DNA of 64,000 nt from the NCBI GenBank assembly GCA_963931925.1, contig OZ007575.1, positions 29,413,252 to 29,477,251 of the forward strand, in the 5' to 3' direction. The notes under the pieces were generated by a model. That model was not told the DNA's origin. It searched no databases and saw only the letters and a program-made list of their open reading frames with translations. Below are positions 1-10,946 of the stretch, piece after piece; position 1 is the first letter of the stretch, and each line of letters begins with the position of its first letter. The position numbers were made by a program, and so were the translations under genes. Origin of the DNA: Onchidella celtica (lineage: Eukaryota; Mollusca; Gastropoda; Systellommatophora; Onchidiidae).

Positions 1-1769
1 AATGCACACTTAGATTTAAGCTTTACAATAACTTTGTTTCTTCTAACTCTCGACGAACAATAGGTCAAATTAATTCGCAGAAATGGCCATTGAACTACCG
101 GTACTCATGATTCACCAGAGGAACGAAAGCAACATTCTTTGAACGAGAGCTATTAGAAGGGCCAGCCAGCTATTACTATTAGATTCAGGTATCTATGGGA
201 TTAGTGTGAACCAAGCATGGGGTTGTGCCTAGGCGTTCCAGTTACTCTTCTGAACGCCTAGAGTTTTGCCCATGTTGTACGCACAATGCCATCTGTAAAA
301 TCGGATGCAGTGCTAAGATTTAAGGTCTGCTATTTCAGCCTGAAGTAGGGCAGGGAATGAGCTGAGCCAACACGAGTACATGGTATGTATCTCCATAAGT
401 TTTATCTCTAGCTCAATGACCTATTCAAAGAGAAACTTTCAAGGGGATGGGCACCAGGAAAACCTACTGGTCACGACGACATTTTCTGGGGATGTGCACA
501 TAAGTCATCACTATTTTCACGAACAATTACACATGGTGCCATTTTGGTGGGGCCAAGAGAAACAAGCTGCTGAATTACTTTCTATCAGATTTGAATAATC
601 CAAAATAAAAGGATCAGCGCCCCGCTGCCAGACTTGACATTTCTATCAGTGAAACGATGGATGGGAATGCCTGCGCGCAGGATGTAATAATACTCATATC
701 TTGACCACATTCAAGTCGGTGCCAACAAATATCAGGCCCACCAATATAACGGTGCATATCATGGCAATACACATACACACACAGAGAGAGAAACATGCAC
801 ACGTGCGCGCGCACCTCGTGCGGACCGTAAAGCCACCATCAGCACACTATCTCAGCAGAATGGATTATGCGTGATTCAAGCTTAGAAACATTTTTTATTT
901 TGAGTGTGCCCATGCAAATCAAAGTAAATGATCGTCCTACAAAATGCAACAGTGGTATGAAAAAAAAAATGAAGAAGCTCAATAGCATACTCACTCGCAG
1001 AGTCACACGTACAGGAACTATTCACTGCAGAGTGTGTGATCATGGAATCGGACGCGAGAACGCACACGTGCAAGGGAACAGTGTAACCGGCATCAGAGTT
1101 AACAAAGAACCGGCGTACGAAGGCCAGGTAGCCTGAGCGCGTGCATAGAAGTGGAAGGGGTAACAAAATTCAGTTTGGGGAACGGAACTCTAACCTTTCT
1201 TTTTTCTCTCTCTCTCTCTCTCTTTCGACTGTGTTTCATTTCAGTGAAATAAGCCAGAAAACCGTGAGTACACCGGGCATGCGCACTGGCACGGGCATGA
1301 TAACTGATTCTCCATTAAAGTATCGATCTCTCAGTATCAACAACAGAAGTCGATCCAGTTTCGAAGATATCCATTCTCATCACTGACATAAGTACTGAAG
1401 CAGGCTGACCGAAGTAATTCAAATTTATTAAAGATTCAACGGGGCCAATAATATAAAATCTTATAATGACTTAAAATTCGACACGGACACCTTGAAATTT
1501 AGCTTGAGGAAAGATGCTTTTTTTAAAAAAAAAATAGCAAAAGGTACTTTTTTTTCGACTACTAGCATAGATGCCCAGCATTGGCTAGGGTAACTCTGTT
1601 CATTAGTTTTAGTTCTAAGTGATTATAATGGATCTTCTTTATTTCGCCAGGTCCTTTATTTTTATTTTGTTGTTGCTGTTGTTGTTTGTTTGTTTGTTTT
1701 TATGCAGCCATATTGCTATCTTCTTGCATGTTAATGCTTTACGCATCCCATCAGCATTCGAGGCGAATA
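1..1769. other. Non-coding stretch, no gene recognised
   Basis: No open frame here resembles a known protein, and the short open frames have low-complexity or random composition. There are small microsatellites: CA/GA/CG-rich sequence around 770-815 and a CT run near 1207-1226. Runs of A and T occur around 1510-1555. I see no RNA gene or promoter that I could defend. Confidence 0.5.
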
Positions 1770-2051
1770 CTGTCATGAAATGGCACTAATCTGCGCACTG
1801 GGCAGTTTGTTCAATGGTGTACACATTGCAGGAAGTGATAACGTCATAGGGTCATGTGTTCCTGGAAAGAAAAGATTGTGTGTGTTGGTGGGGGTGGGGG
1901 GTGGGGGCGAAATTACGGACACAAAGCAAACTCAAAAAATACTGCCCCGCCATTCTCCAGGTCTGAAAAAGAACCTTCTGCAGGTCGAAGGAAGGCACTT
2001 GAGAAATTTCACACAAATCCTAACTGTGAGCGGCGCTGGATCTTGTTAAAA
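1770..2051 (+). repeat. Dispersed repeat family R1, copy 1
   Basis: This stretch shares an ordered series of blocks with 2222-2490 and 14478-14745, all in the same orientation. The blocks are a GTCATGAAAT-like start, GGAAGTGAT, TCATGTGTTC, AAACTCAAAAAATACT, AAAGAACCTTCTGC followed by GTCGAAGGAAGGCA, then ATTTCA, and an end near CTTGTTAAAA. Copies have diverged and contain indels; this one carries a G-rich expansion at 1880-1910. No tRNA-like head, TIR or coding capacity was seen, so the class (SINE-like or fragment of something larger) is open. Confidence 0.6.
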
Positions 2052-2221
2052 ATCATGTTGGATTTTTTTTTTTATGTAAGACTTGTAACTGCCCCATTCT
2101 TCTAATGGTAAAAAAAAAAAAAAAAGCACTGCTTCAGACCGAAAAGGAATCAGCACAAAAACATTGATGCCGAGATGCGTAGGGTCATCCACAAAACTCG
2201 GCGATTTTAATAGATAGATCA

Positions 2222-2490
2222 GCTAGAAGGCGTATACAGTGCGCAGTGGTGCGCACCGAGAATTTTTCAGGAAGTGATGAAGTCTTGGGCTCATGTGTTC
2301 GTGAAAATGAAGGATCGGAGGTAGTCAATTAGTGACACAAACAAACTCAAAAAAATACTTCCCAGTGAGTTCAAGCCTCCAAATCTAAAAAAAAAGAACC
2401 TTCTGCGGGTCGAAATGAAGGCACTTGTACAATTTATACTTTAGCAAATCTGAGCCATGGGTGGCGCCAGGGCTTGTTAAAAAAAGCGCG
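2222..2490 (+). repeat. Dispersed repeat family R1, copy 2
   Basis: Second copy of the family seen at 1770 and 14478. It preserves GGAAGTGATGA, GCTCATGTGTTC, AAACTCAAAAAAATACTTCCC, AAGAACCTTCTGC, GTCGAAATGAAGGCACTTG and the terminal GGCGCCAGGGCTTGTTAAAAA. It lies only about 170 bp downstream of copy 1 in the same orientation, so local duplication is possible. Confidence 0.6.
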
Positions 2491-2771
2491 AGTTTTTGTA
2501 TTACATAAGAAGGACAGGCTAGATTTCCGCCAGAGCGGCGAGGCGTTGAATCATAGTTGTCTGATTGCCGTTCAAGAGCGCCAAGTTCGGTGCATTTTGT
2601 TCTGAACTGCATCCCGCACTGCAATTTCAACTCCCTACGAATGAGTAGTGCCTCGTCGCCCATGAGGTCTGTTGCAATACTACAGATTTCGGGAAATTTT
2701 CTGGATACTTCCATGTTTATTGAAATGAAACAAGTATATAACTATAAGTCTCTTTTTTGATAAATCATATT

Positions 2772-2787
2772 GAGAGAGAGAGGGAGG

Positions 2788-2872
<85 letters not shown>
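2772..2872. repeat. (GA)n microsatellite
   Basis: About 100 bp of nearly pure GA dinucleotide, with GGGAGG interruptions in the first 25 bp. The Ser-Leu repeat frames read on the minus strand are artefacts of this tract. Confidence 0.95.
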
Positions 2873-2873
<1 letters not shown>

Positions 2874-3338
2874 CAGGGAGGTCGAAAACAGGTTTAAAAT
2901 ACATGAATGATATGTATAACATAATATAATACAATTCACAAATTTTCCACCTTTGAACACAGACGGCTTTTATTAGGTCACCCCAGTCACCAAATTTTGT
3001 ACGACCTGTAGATTTCAAGTAATGTGGAGGGTGCACCGAAGTTTGGACTTTTTTATTGGTCTTTTTTTTCAATGTTTTTTTTAGTTTGCTTTGTGTCGCT
3101 GACTGCTCGCCCGTCAATCCCTTTTTTTTTCACGAACACATGACCCGTGAGGTGAACACTTCGTGCCAGCTGATTTAAACTACTTGACGTGCTCATGGCT
3201 AAAATTGGTACACAGAAATGCCCTGTTGCTTACTTTGGGAATTATTTCGGTTTGCTGAGACAGATATGAAGGTTTTTATACAGTGATGGGTTGGGAAGTG
3301 GTTGGGAGGTCCGCGCAGAGCCCGGCTTTTAAGCGTGT

Positions 3339-3466
3339 ATAATATAATATAATATAATATAATATAATATAATATAATATAATATAATATAATATAATAT
3401 AATATAATATAATATAATATAATATAATATAATATAATATAATATAATATAATATAATATAATATA
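3339..3466. repeat. (AATAT)n microsatellite, about 25 units
   Basis: A perfect AATAT pentanucleotide array of about 128 bp. The apparent Tyr-Ile-Leu repeat frames on the minus strand are artefacts. The lack of interruptions suggests recent expansion. Confidence 0.95.
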
Positions 3467-6025
3467 GAGCACTTATGTCCTCCTGTTTTAATCCACTTCT
3501 TTTTGTTGTTGTCTTTTTTAGCTGCTCTCTCATTTATTTCCAAAATTTTCCAAGTTTCTCCGTTTTCTCCAACAGGTCATTTTAGCATCCTCATTTTTTA
3601 CTTGAATAAAATTCACGTGAAATTTGGATCAAGCTTAAAAGTTAGAGGATTATATGCCAGCGTCATGTCCTGGAAGTAGTGCTATGTTATCATTATTTCC
3701 ACCCGTCATCAGTTCAACTAGCCACTAGTGCAAGCAATAATAGCTCCTTTTCACAGTAGCACTAAACACCCATAGGGCTTGTCGTGATGTTTATAATAGT
3801 GTCATTATCGTATGGAAACAGTCAGTAGTGTCTAATGCTCTGGTCATAATGTGACGCACATAACACATTGTGCAGCAGTTGCAAGTACTGGAAAGAGTGG
3901 CGAAGATAGACCGAGGGGCCAACTATAAGGTACTTACGCTCGATTATGGCAATTTTTTCTCTTTCCCCTTGTATGCTTTTCATAAGCTTGGCACCCCCCA
4001 CCTCCTTTTTTTTTCATAAGAATGGTGAACATGACAATGATTTTCTTGATTTACTTGAACTTTGAAAATGGCATTTTGCATGGACTGTTTGATTGCTTTT
4101 GTTTTCTTTCATTGAAAACACAATTTTTACCATTCTAGCAACCAAATTGATGAAAGCAAAAAGGAAACAAGACTACATTATTTACTTCATTGTCACACTT
4201 GAAAAACGCACTTACGCTCACCAGATTACCCTCTCCCCCTTTTTTGTCCTTTCCAACTCACGTATGTTTTCGATACACTGGACCCTCCTAGAGTACGCAC
4301 TTAATGGATGGTCCCTGATCATTCATACAGTGGGAAATGGTGGTTGAGGCTGCATGCGATTTTTTATGTTTATTATCAAGGTTATTCATTCACTTATTTA
4401 TCTATTTCTTCTTATTGATTTCTTCTTCTTCTTGTCATTATTTATGCATATCGTGCGTATTCTAGAAGATGACCTAAGTAACACAGGGCATTGACCACTG
4501 AGCCAAGATTTTCTACAATGCTGGGAATAGCTGCATCGGATTTACTTTCTTTCCTAATTGTTTTAGACCAAGAGTCTGATGCAATATTTGGTCTTCATAT
4601 TTCATTTCTGCTTTTATATCTCCGTTCTCAGACTCTCAGCCATGATACCTTTTTGTTTGTTTGCTTTTCATGATCAGTAGAAATAGAATACAAAACGTTT
4701 TCTTTATAAATATAATAGAATGCTTCGGAAAGCATCGTCAATGGCCAGAATATAGAATAGATCTTCTACTTTGAGACGGGTAATACACTTGTGAACAGAG
4801 TGGAGCTGGAATTAAAGGGGCAGTTTTTGTTGCTGTTTTTCAAAGTATGATATGACACTGGTGTTGTGCAGGCAAGGTGGGAGAAAAGGGAATGGGAAAT
4901 ACAATGAGAGGGGTAGGAGTGGGCAAGAAATGTGAAATTTAAAAAAAAAAAGGCAATGCAGGGCAAGAAGATGGAAGTGGGAACGACAAGTGCACGTGAC
5001 GAATACCGAAAAGAGTAAGAAAAAATCGAGGAGGAACGAGTGGGAAACAGAGTCAAGTCTGAGGAAGTGGTTCGGATTAATGAACGAGGAAGAAAGGGGA
5101 TAAAATACGCAAAGACCCATTCTAGCTGCTCTATGGAAGTGTCAGTAATATGAGCTTCAATTTTCTTATTGCACACACCATGTCGCAAAGACAACGCAGC
5201 GCCATGAGACTAACATTACGTAAGAAATTGTGCCAATGGGTCACCAAATTAAGACGTCCACAGGCCGATACTATTGTATTTTGTATACTCTTTGTCAAAT
5301 CAAGGTGAATTCAGAAATCGAGCGAGCACTAGGTGTACTTCATTCGAAGTAACCGAATCTCTGTCGTATGACTGGCAAATCGATCTCGTTTATGATCGAT
5401 TCTCACTTCGCCCACTACCAGCACAAACCTTTCTCTTGGCAATCCATGTTCTAGGGCCTGCCGAGCTGGTTGGCATGTATGCGTCATCAAATCGACTCAC
5501 TCACAAAATGACACGTGTTTAACTGAATGAATGAATCACCCAAACTAGCAATCACAGGAGCTGGGTACATCCCGAAATTCATCAGACTGGGCATTTCAGA
5601 CCAATTTTTAAAAAGAATTTTGGAGGTTTTAATTTGTTCATCTTAAAAATTTTTGGAGGGTCTTGTTTCCTGTTTACTTTTTTTGTGAGAATATTTAATT
5701 CTTATTTTTATTTAATATTATTTATTAATATTTGTGAAATTTCTCGAATTTTGGCCGCGTTTACGTAGTAAACACAGTTAAAAACTTCCACTTCCTCGGT
5801 CAAAACACCATTAACTATTAGGCCTACAAAGTTTAATGTTATTGCTGCCAGTACATCGTGAGTTGCGCCGAGTAACCAGAGAGCCCCTTAGAATGACAAG
5901 GTTCTGTCTCCACTTTTTGGCTGAACTGAGTTACACACTACATAGGCCCTATGTTATTATATATTTAAATTTGCATGATTTATAATATGGCCCCAAAAAA
6001 CGTACTTTGACAATTTTGACATTGA
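3467..6025. other. Non-coding stretch, no gene recognised
   Basis: AT-rich sequence with poly-T runs and short open frames of random composition. No splice-bounded exon, tRNA-like element, TIR pair or protein similarity was recognised. The minus-strand frame at 4766-5194 is low-complexity and is not called. Confidence 0.45.
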
Positions 6026-6548
6026 AGTGCTTATTCGCAGGGGTTTCTTGTTTTTTTGTTTTTTTTTAAACCTATAGTAGCCTACTGTTCATTATTTGGA
6101 ATTTTTTTTTTTTCCTAAGGATTTTGCAAAATTAATGTGGGGAGATCATTACTACTACTCGTGTGTTCCACATTACTTCTATTATTTACTCCTGTTCATT
6201 TTATTTATTCCTTTTCATTGACCGGGATCGTTGCTAATTTGAAATGAAAATGTAAAATTAAATTTTAAACATGTAGATCTAAATTATTTCTTCTACTTTT
6301 AGTCAGTGTGAACTGAAAATTTCGTCTCTATCTGTTGTGACTTAGATCTATCCTGTATTTACGGCACTGAAAATATATTTCGGGGGTTTTCTGATTCAGC
6401 CATTCATGTTTTGTTTTATGGCATGCTTATTCGCAGACGTCTGCGAATAAGATCAGAATCTTGTTCTTATTCGCAGATGGATTTTTGGTTTGTGATTTTT
6501 ATTTAGGAAGAGCTCCTTAAAATGGCGTTCGGTCGAGCTATCAATGAA

Positions 6549-6958
6549 CGCTGTGGCTATTCTTACGGCAGCCTACCAACTGTTAGTCCATTGTCAGATT
6601 GATATGTAACGACGTGAGGGTCTAGTCAGTTTGTATCATCGAGGCCGTAGGCCGATGTTCGTCTGGGCAGTAGTCAGATTGACATATCAGGGTGAGCCGC
6701 CGGGGTAGCTATGTATTGTTTTCACTCGTTAACTCTAAGAAGGACTTCCGAATGCATTCTATAGTCCGAGTGAAAACAATACATAGCTACCCCGGCGGCT
6801 CACCCTGATATGTCAGTCTGACTACTGCCCAGAAGAACATCGGCCTACGGCCTCGATGATACAAACTGACTAGACCCTCACGTCGTTACATATCAATCTG
6901 ACAATGGACTAATATAGCCTAGGTAAGTTGGTAGGCTGCCGTAAGAATAGCCACAGCG
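6549..6958. mobile_element. Foldback element with 9-bp target duplication
   Basis: A 410-bp element made of two inverted arms of about 175 bp (6549-6728 and 6776-6958) around a short spacer. Termini read CGCTGTGGCTATTCTTACGG on both sides. It is flanked by the direct repeat ATCAATGAA at 6540-6548 and 6959-6967. Long arms plus a 9-bp duplication resemble Mutator-like (MULE) foldback MITEs, but no family is proven. The right arm has a 14-bp insertion relative to the left. Its inner half is homologous to the smaller element at 8187-8398. Confidence 0.75.
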
Positions 6959-7310
6959 ATCAATGAAACTTTCACCAAAATATTTTGGATATAAAATCGC
7001 CAAAGTACCATAACAAGCAGGTGAGAACCAAAGCCCTCCGAATTTTAGCGAGCGATAAAAGTCTAGAAAGATCAGATTAACTTCACATACATACATTGAA
7101 AAGTTGAAACGAGTGAGAGGCCAACGGCGGCCACCCGAGCGTCCATCTCAATCACATGACCAAAACAAACGATGCGCATCACTTTTCATTCAGAAAACGG
7201 ACCATAACAGCGTGTCGAGTGGGAAATCGGAAAGCAAAAAATGGAAAGCCAGAAGAGTTCGTCCTCCACTGCCGCTCATTCCTCTTTTTCTGTTCCAAAA
7301 ACCTACCAGA

Positions 7311-7370
7311 AGTAAACTCGCCTGCCGAGTTGAGGGTTGGGAGTTCGAGGCTCAGCAAGATCTGACGTTC
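7311..7370 (+). repeat. tRNA-like SINE head fragment
   Basis: The stretch from AAACTCGCCTGCC to CAAGATCTGA is homologous to the reverse complement of 8490-8565 and contains a B-box-like GAGTTCGAGGCT. It lies within module B of the inverted nest and is probably a SINE or tRNA-derived remnant carried by that module. No complete cloverleaf is visible. Confidence 0.4.
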
Positions 7371-7861
7371 TGTTTTTTGTTTTTTTCTCACTTTTTTTCT
7401 GAGTTTTCCCCAACTGATCATCGTTGCTTTGCTCCAAATTATAAAATTGTGACCAGGTTTTTTTTGTTTTTTTAAAATATATTTTAATTATAATTTTTAA
7501 AAGATGAATTAGTATTATTAGCTCATTTTGTCGGGTGTGAAATCACAGAGAAAGCAAATAAAAATGAATTAAACTTCCATGGAAACAAAAAACGTAATAA
7601 AACAAAACATGACAAATAGATCCAGGCTACCGTGGAGAGAGATGAGCTGTTCAGTTCACACTGACTAAAAGTAGTAAACGAAATCATTTACATGTTTAAA
7701 ATTTGATTTACATTTTTATTTCTGTCCCGTTCAGTGAACAGGAATAAATGAAATTAACAGGAATAAAGTAATCTGGAGCACACTAGTAACATTGATCAAT
7801 TTCCACATCAATTTTGTAAAATTCTTTTTTTTTTTTAAATCCCTCAAAATGACCATCCTAT

Positions 7862-7975
7862 GGTTTTTAAAAAAATGCACCGGCGTGGGATTGAACCCAA
7901 GTCGGACCAGACTCCTAGTCTCCGACTGATAAACCGCAGGCTAGCCATTGCGCCATCGCAGTCTGCGCAATGCGG
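7862..7975 (-). repeat. tRNA-derived SINE head or tRNA pseudogene
   Basis: On the minus strand there is an A box TGGCGCAATGG, close to the TRGCNNAGYGG consensus, and a B box GGTTCAATCCC with tRNA-like spacing. An approximate 7-bp acceptor stem with one mismatch and a long variable arm are possible. No trustworthy anticodon loop or complete pairing could be drawn, and the copy is embedded in a repeat module, so a functional tRNA gene is unlikely. Confidence 0.55.
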
Positions 7976-8186
7976 AAGAACTTTTCCATATATAGCAGAC
8001 ATCACAAAACCAAGAAAACCGGGATCTTATCCGCAGACGTCTGCGAATAAGCACTTCGTTTGTTTTATTACTTATTTTGTTTGCATGGAAGTTTAATAGT
8101 TCATTTTTATTTGCTGCCTGACTCTCTCTGTGATTTCACACCCGACAAAATTGGCTAGGCTCTAGTAATAATTCATCAAAAAAAAG

Positions 8187-8398
8187 GAAGGACTTCCGAA
8201 TGCGTTCCATAGCCCGAGTGAAAACAATACATAGCTACCCCGGTGGCTTTCCCTGATATGTCAGTCTGACTACTGCCCAGACGAACATCGGCCTACGGCC
8301 TCGATGATACAAACTGACTAGACCTTCACATCGTTACATATCAATCTGACAATGCCTGTACACTTGTCGAGCTATGGAACGCATTCGGAAGTCCTCCC
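8187..8398. mobile_element. Small MITE related to the 6549 foldback
   Basis: About 210 bp bounded by inverted repeats of about 25 bp starting GGACTTCCGAATGCGTTCC at 8190 and its complement ending at about 8395. The interior, from GAGTGAAAACAATACATAGC to CATATCAATCTGACAATG, matches the right arm of the 6549-6958 foldback almost base for base. The foldback may therefore derive from two head-to-head copies of this MITE. No target duplication was identified here. Confidence 0.6.
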
Positions 8399-8489
8399 AA
8401 AAAAAATCCCTAGATCTAGTCAGATGTTTAGATCTCAGTGGAGCAAAGCAACGATGATCAGAGGGGGGAAAAGGAGCACAAAAAAAAAA

Positions 8490-8565
8490 AATCAGCTCTT
8501 GCGGAGACTCGAACCCTCCTTCCCAACTGGGCAGGCGAGTTTATTTAACACGCCACCGGGGTAAA
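8490..8565 (-). repeat. tRNA-like SINE head fragment
   Basis: Minus-strand copy of the sequence at 7311-7370, with B box GGTTCGAGTCT (10 of 11 consensus positions) and a degenerate A box. It ends in an A/T-rich run at 8480-8491. It lies in the second copy of module B. Confidence 0.45.
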
Positions 8566-8872
8566 AGCGTTACTAAGCAGGGTCTATCTCATGCTGCCGA
8601 GGACATGATAACACGATAAATATCGCTAAAAAAAAACAAACTGGTGCATCATTACCGTAAGAAACACCATTTTAATTTATGCGTTACTCCGAATCCAGCC
8701 ATTTTACCGAGTGAAGACTGAGAGCCTAATTATTCAACAAAACAAGCCAGAATTGTGATCTAAAGGAGCTCTTTCTAAATTTAAAAATCACAAAACCAAA
8801 AATCCATCCGCGAACAAGATTCTAAGATCCAGATCTTATCCGTAGAGAATAAGCGTGCCCTTTTGACAAAGA

Positions 8873-9562
8873 TCTAGAAATCTAGATCTAGTCCAGTCCC
8901 ATTTTCCCCATAACCGGCCTCATTTGCATATTAATATTTTGCTCCAAAATGCTTCCGTCGTTTTTTCTACAACCCGAGTCGTGTATTCTATTTTTATCTT
9001 ACAATACAATCCTATCAGGATTGGGCTGTTTGGCTCGAAACACCGAGTGCTGAAATTATAAAGAATGCGCTCCCAAAAACGCGATCGTGGTGTAACCAGA
9101 ACGTTTTTTTTTTAATACCGAGGAAAGGAGACCGAGAGATAAAACATTTTAACAGAATTGGTCCTCATCTGTTTCAACAATTTTGTTTTGATTGCTGTCT
9201 CTTTTGGTCGTTTTCAAAGCTCGCATAGCTTCAGATGGGATCAGATGTCACCTGGCTCACTACCGGCGGAAACGTTACGTGAACTACAGGCCTGCCTAGG
9301 CCTAGTCCTCCATGACAAGATTATATGCTATTATAAGTCTATGGTCGATTACACGTCGTACCATGCAAGGTTGCTGGCCTATAATATTTAATAAGATTTT
9401 AGTGAGAACAAATTGTCGGCTGAGGGTGGACGACTGGAAAAGACAGTATCCATTTTGGACAGTAGGCCTATCCATATATTCTGCTCGAGCTAGATCTAGA
9501 TCTAGAGAGTGTCTAGACCTAGATCTAGATCTAGTCTACTTTCTAGATCCAGATCTAGTCTA
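8873..9562. other. Non-coding; AGATCT tract before the Merlin element
   Basis: No gene recognised. From about 9486 to 9562 the sequence is dominated by overlapping CTAGAT/AGATCT units, the same palindromic hexamer that appears at 10739-10920, around 13075-13170, 34495-34570 and 60300-61020. The Merlin transposon below sits inside this tract. Confidence 0.6.
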
Positions 9563-10738
9563 GGGCGATCTTGAAGATTCTCGCGTTTAATGCCGATTAT
9601 TGTTTTTATTTAGTCGATTAAAAAGTTTCTCGCGTTTAATTCCGATTAGTGTTTTTTGGGTCTATTTTAGCATTATTATTGACTTACCTTAATTTTAAAC
9701 ACTGTAATAAAAAGAAATCCAATATAACATTTGTCCAAAAATGTTGTCTTTATGTTGTTTTTTCCACATAAATTCTTGGAGATAAGAATCAAACAGTTGA
9801 TCTGTAGTCCCGTGCATGGACCTGTACTTTGCTTTCGCATGCGCCCAGCAACCTTCTATTCTGTTTGTGTAGATGTCTGGGGCATTTGGATCCACAAAAT
9901 GCAACCAGTGGTTGACAGTGAAGTGGTTAGGCAGCTGGTTATACGCTGCCCACTGGTCTGTCACAATGCGAGTCCCAGGAGCGACGTGTTGTTGGATCAA
10001 AGAACGTAATGTAGCAGCCGACCTATCCTCCACAGGAACCAACACACAATTATCGGTCTCCCTCTCTATCATACCAAGCACCCAGGTTCCTTCTCTATAG
10101 GTACCCCTGTGGTACTTCCTGTGCATAAACTTGCTTTCGTCAATTTCCACAGTCTTGTTAGGTCCACCAAGTTTTAATCATATACTTTGCACAAATGTCT
10201 CTGATGAAATTCTGCCAGTCAACCGCTGTTCTTCCAGAAATACCTATTTCTTCACAAACAAACTTCTGCCTGACCTCTACTGACCATAGATAGATAATAT
10301 CAAGTAATTGCGACAATTTAAGATGACCACCTTCAAAAACAGATCCTGAACGCAAAGATCTTTGTCTCCTACACTGCTTACATGACCATGCGTAGCCGTC
10401 TACGTAAATATCACCTTGGCGTTGCTGAAAAGACATCAATCCATCACAGTTTTGGCACGTGAACGTGTTTGCGATAAGGCGGTGTTCAGCTAACCACTTA
10501 ATGCAGTCTAGATTTGTAGGTGTTAAAGCAGATAATTCTCTGTATGACACACTTAGCTGTTGTAAATCTAGAGCAGGTAAGCACACTGGCACGATGCTTG
10601 TTGGTGCAGATGGACGACCTCGTCTTCTAGCGGCCATTACTGCCAAAAAACACTAATCGAAATTAAACGCGAGAAACTTTTTAGTCGACTAAATAAAACA
10701 ATAATCGGAATTAAACGCGAGAATCTTCAAGATTGCCC
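9563..10738 (-). mobile_element. Merlin-type DNA transposon with about 97-bp TIRs
   Basis: Terminal inverted repeats at 9563-9659 and 10643-10738 match over about 96 bp with few differences. Their outer ends read GGGCGATCTTGAAGATTCTC and GGGCAATCTTGAAGATTCTC. Each TIR contains the subrepeat TCTCGCGTTTAAT twice. TAGTCTA lies directly outside both ends, consistent with the 8-9 bp duplication of Merlin, although the flanks are AGATCT-like repeats and this is weaker evidence than usual. The 1176-bp element holds one IS1595/ISXO2-like transposase broken by a frameshift, so this copy is non-functional by itself. Nearly intact TIRs suggest relative youth. Confidence 0.85.
9695..10646 (-). pseudogene. 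Merlin (IS1595/ISXO2-like) transposase, one frameshift
   Basis: The N-terminal part (10646-10158) carries a zinc ribbon-like pattern, CQNC followed about 40 residues later by CKQC, then a helical region. The C-terminal part (10150-9695) carries the catalytic signatures: EIDESKF (first Asp), TDQWAAY (second Asp) and NRIEGCWAHAK (Glu-type third position). This is the ISXO2-like DDE domain of Merlin transposases, which cut and paste the element by recognising its TIRs. The two parts are in adjacent frames and overlap at the lysine/tryptophan-rich junction near 10150-10175, where one extra base in an A run would explain the shift. Otherwise the length, about 315 residues, is full for the family. 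No other stop codons occur, so the break may be recent. Confidence 0.85.
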
Positions 10739-10938
10739 TAGTCTAGATCTATAGGGCCTAGTTATTATCTCTAGATCTAGATCTAGATCTGATACTAAAC
10801 TGCTGAAAAAGTAGATCTAGAGTCTAGATCTAGATCAGATAGGCTACTTATTCTTATTGGTATCTCTAGAGACAAGAGTATAGATCTAGATATGATCTAG
10901 AGTCTGGAACTCATAAAAGACTATCTAGGCAATAGATT
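10739..10938. repeat. AGATCT-rich tract
   Basis: Repeated overlapping AGATCT/CTAGAT units with interspersed unique bases immediately outside the right Merlin TIR. This appears to be one tract together with 9486-9562, split by the transposon. Confidence 0.7.
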
Positions 10939-10946
10939 CTTTAACC

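Larger units (their letters stand above)
6026..8872. repeat. Nest of inverted modules delimited by a 26-bp palindrome
   Basis: Two modules each occur once per strand. Module A is 6026-6418 (+) and about 7605-8056 (-). Module B is 6419-7610 (+) and 8060-8872 (-). Shared A landmarks include TTTTAGTCAGTGTGAACTGA and ATTTATTCC. Shared B landmarks include GATGGATTTTTGG, AGAGCTCCTT, CTGATCATCGTTGCTTTGCT and TTTTGTCGGGTGTGAAATCA. The modules begin at CTTATTCGCAG, and at 6426 and 8030 this extends into the perfect palindrome formed by CTTATTCGCAGAC and its complement (one base changed at 8030). The copies differ by insertions, so the structure is old. No transposase gene is visible; a non-autonomous element or concatemer is the best description. 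Confidence 0.7.

Noticed and set aside
2680-3117. Long minus-strand frame rich in Ser-Leu
   Set aside because: It is the translation of the (GA)n microsatellite at 2772-2872.
3199-3543. Minus-strand frame with Tyr-Ile-Leu repeats
   Set aside because: Produced by the (AATAT)n array; no start context or conserved part outside it.
4766-5194. 142-codon minus-strand hydrophobic/Ser-rich frame
   Set aside because: Purine-rich low-complexity DNA on the plus strand; two frames are open at once and no family is recognised.
7862-7975. Genuine tRNA gene
   Set aside because: A and B boxes are good but pairing is imperfect, no clear anticodon loop can be drawn, and it lies in a repeat module.
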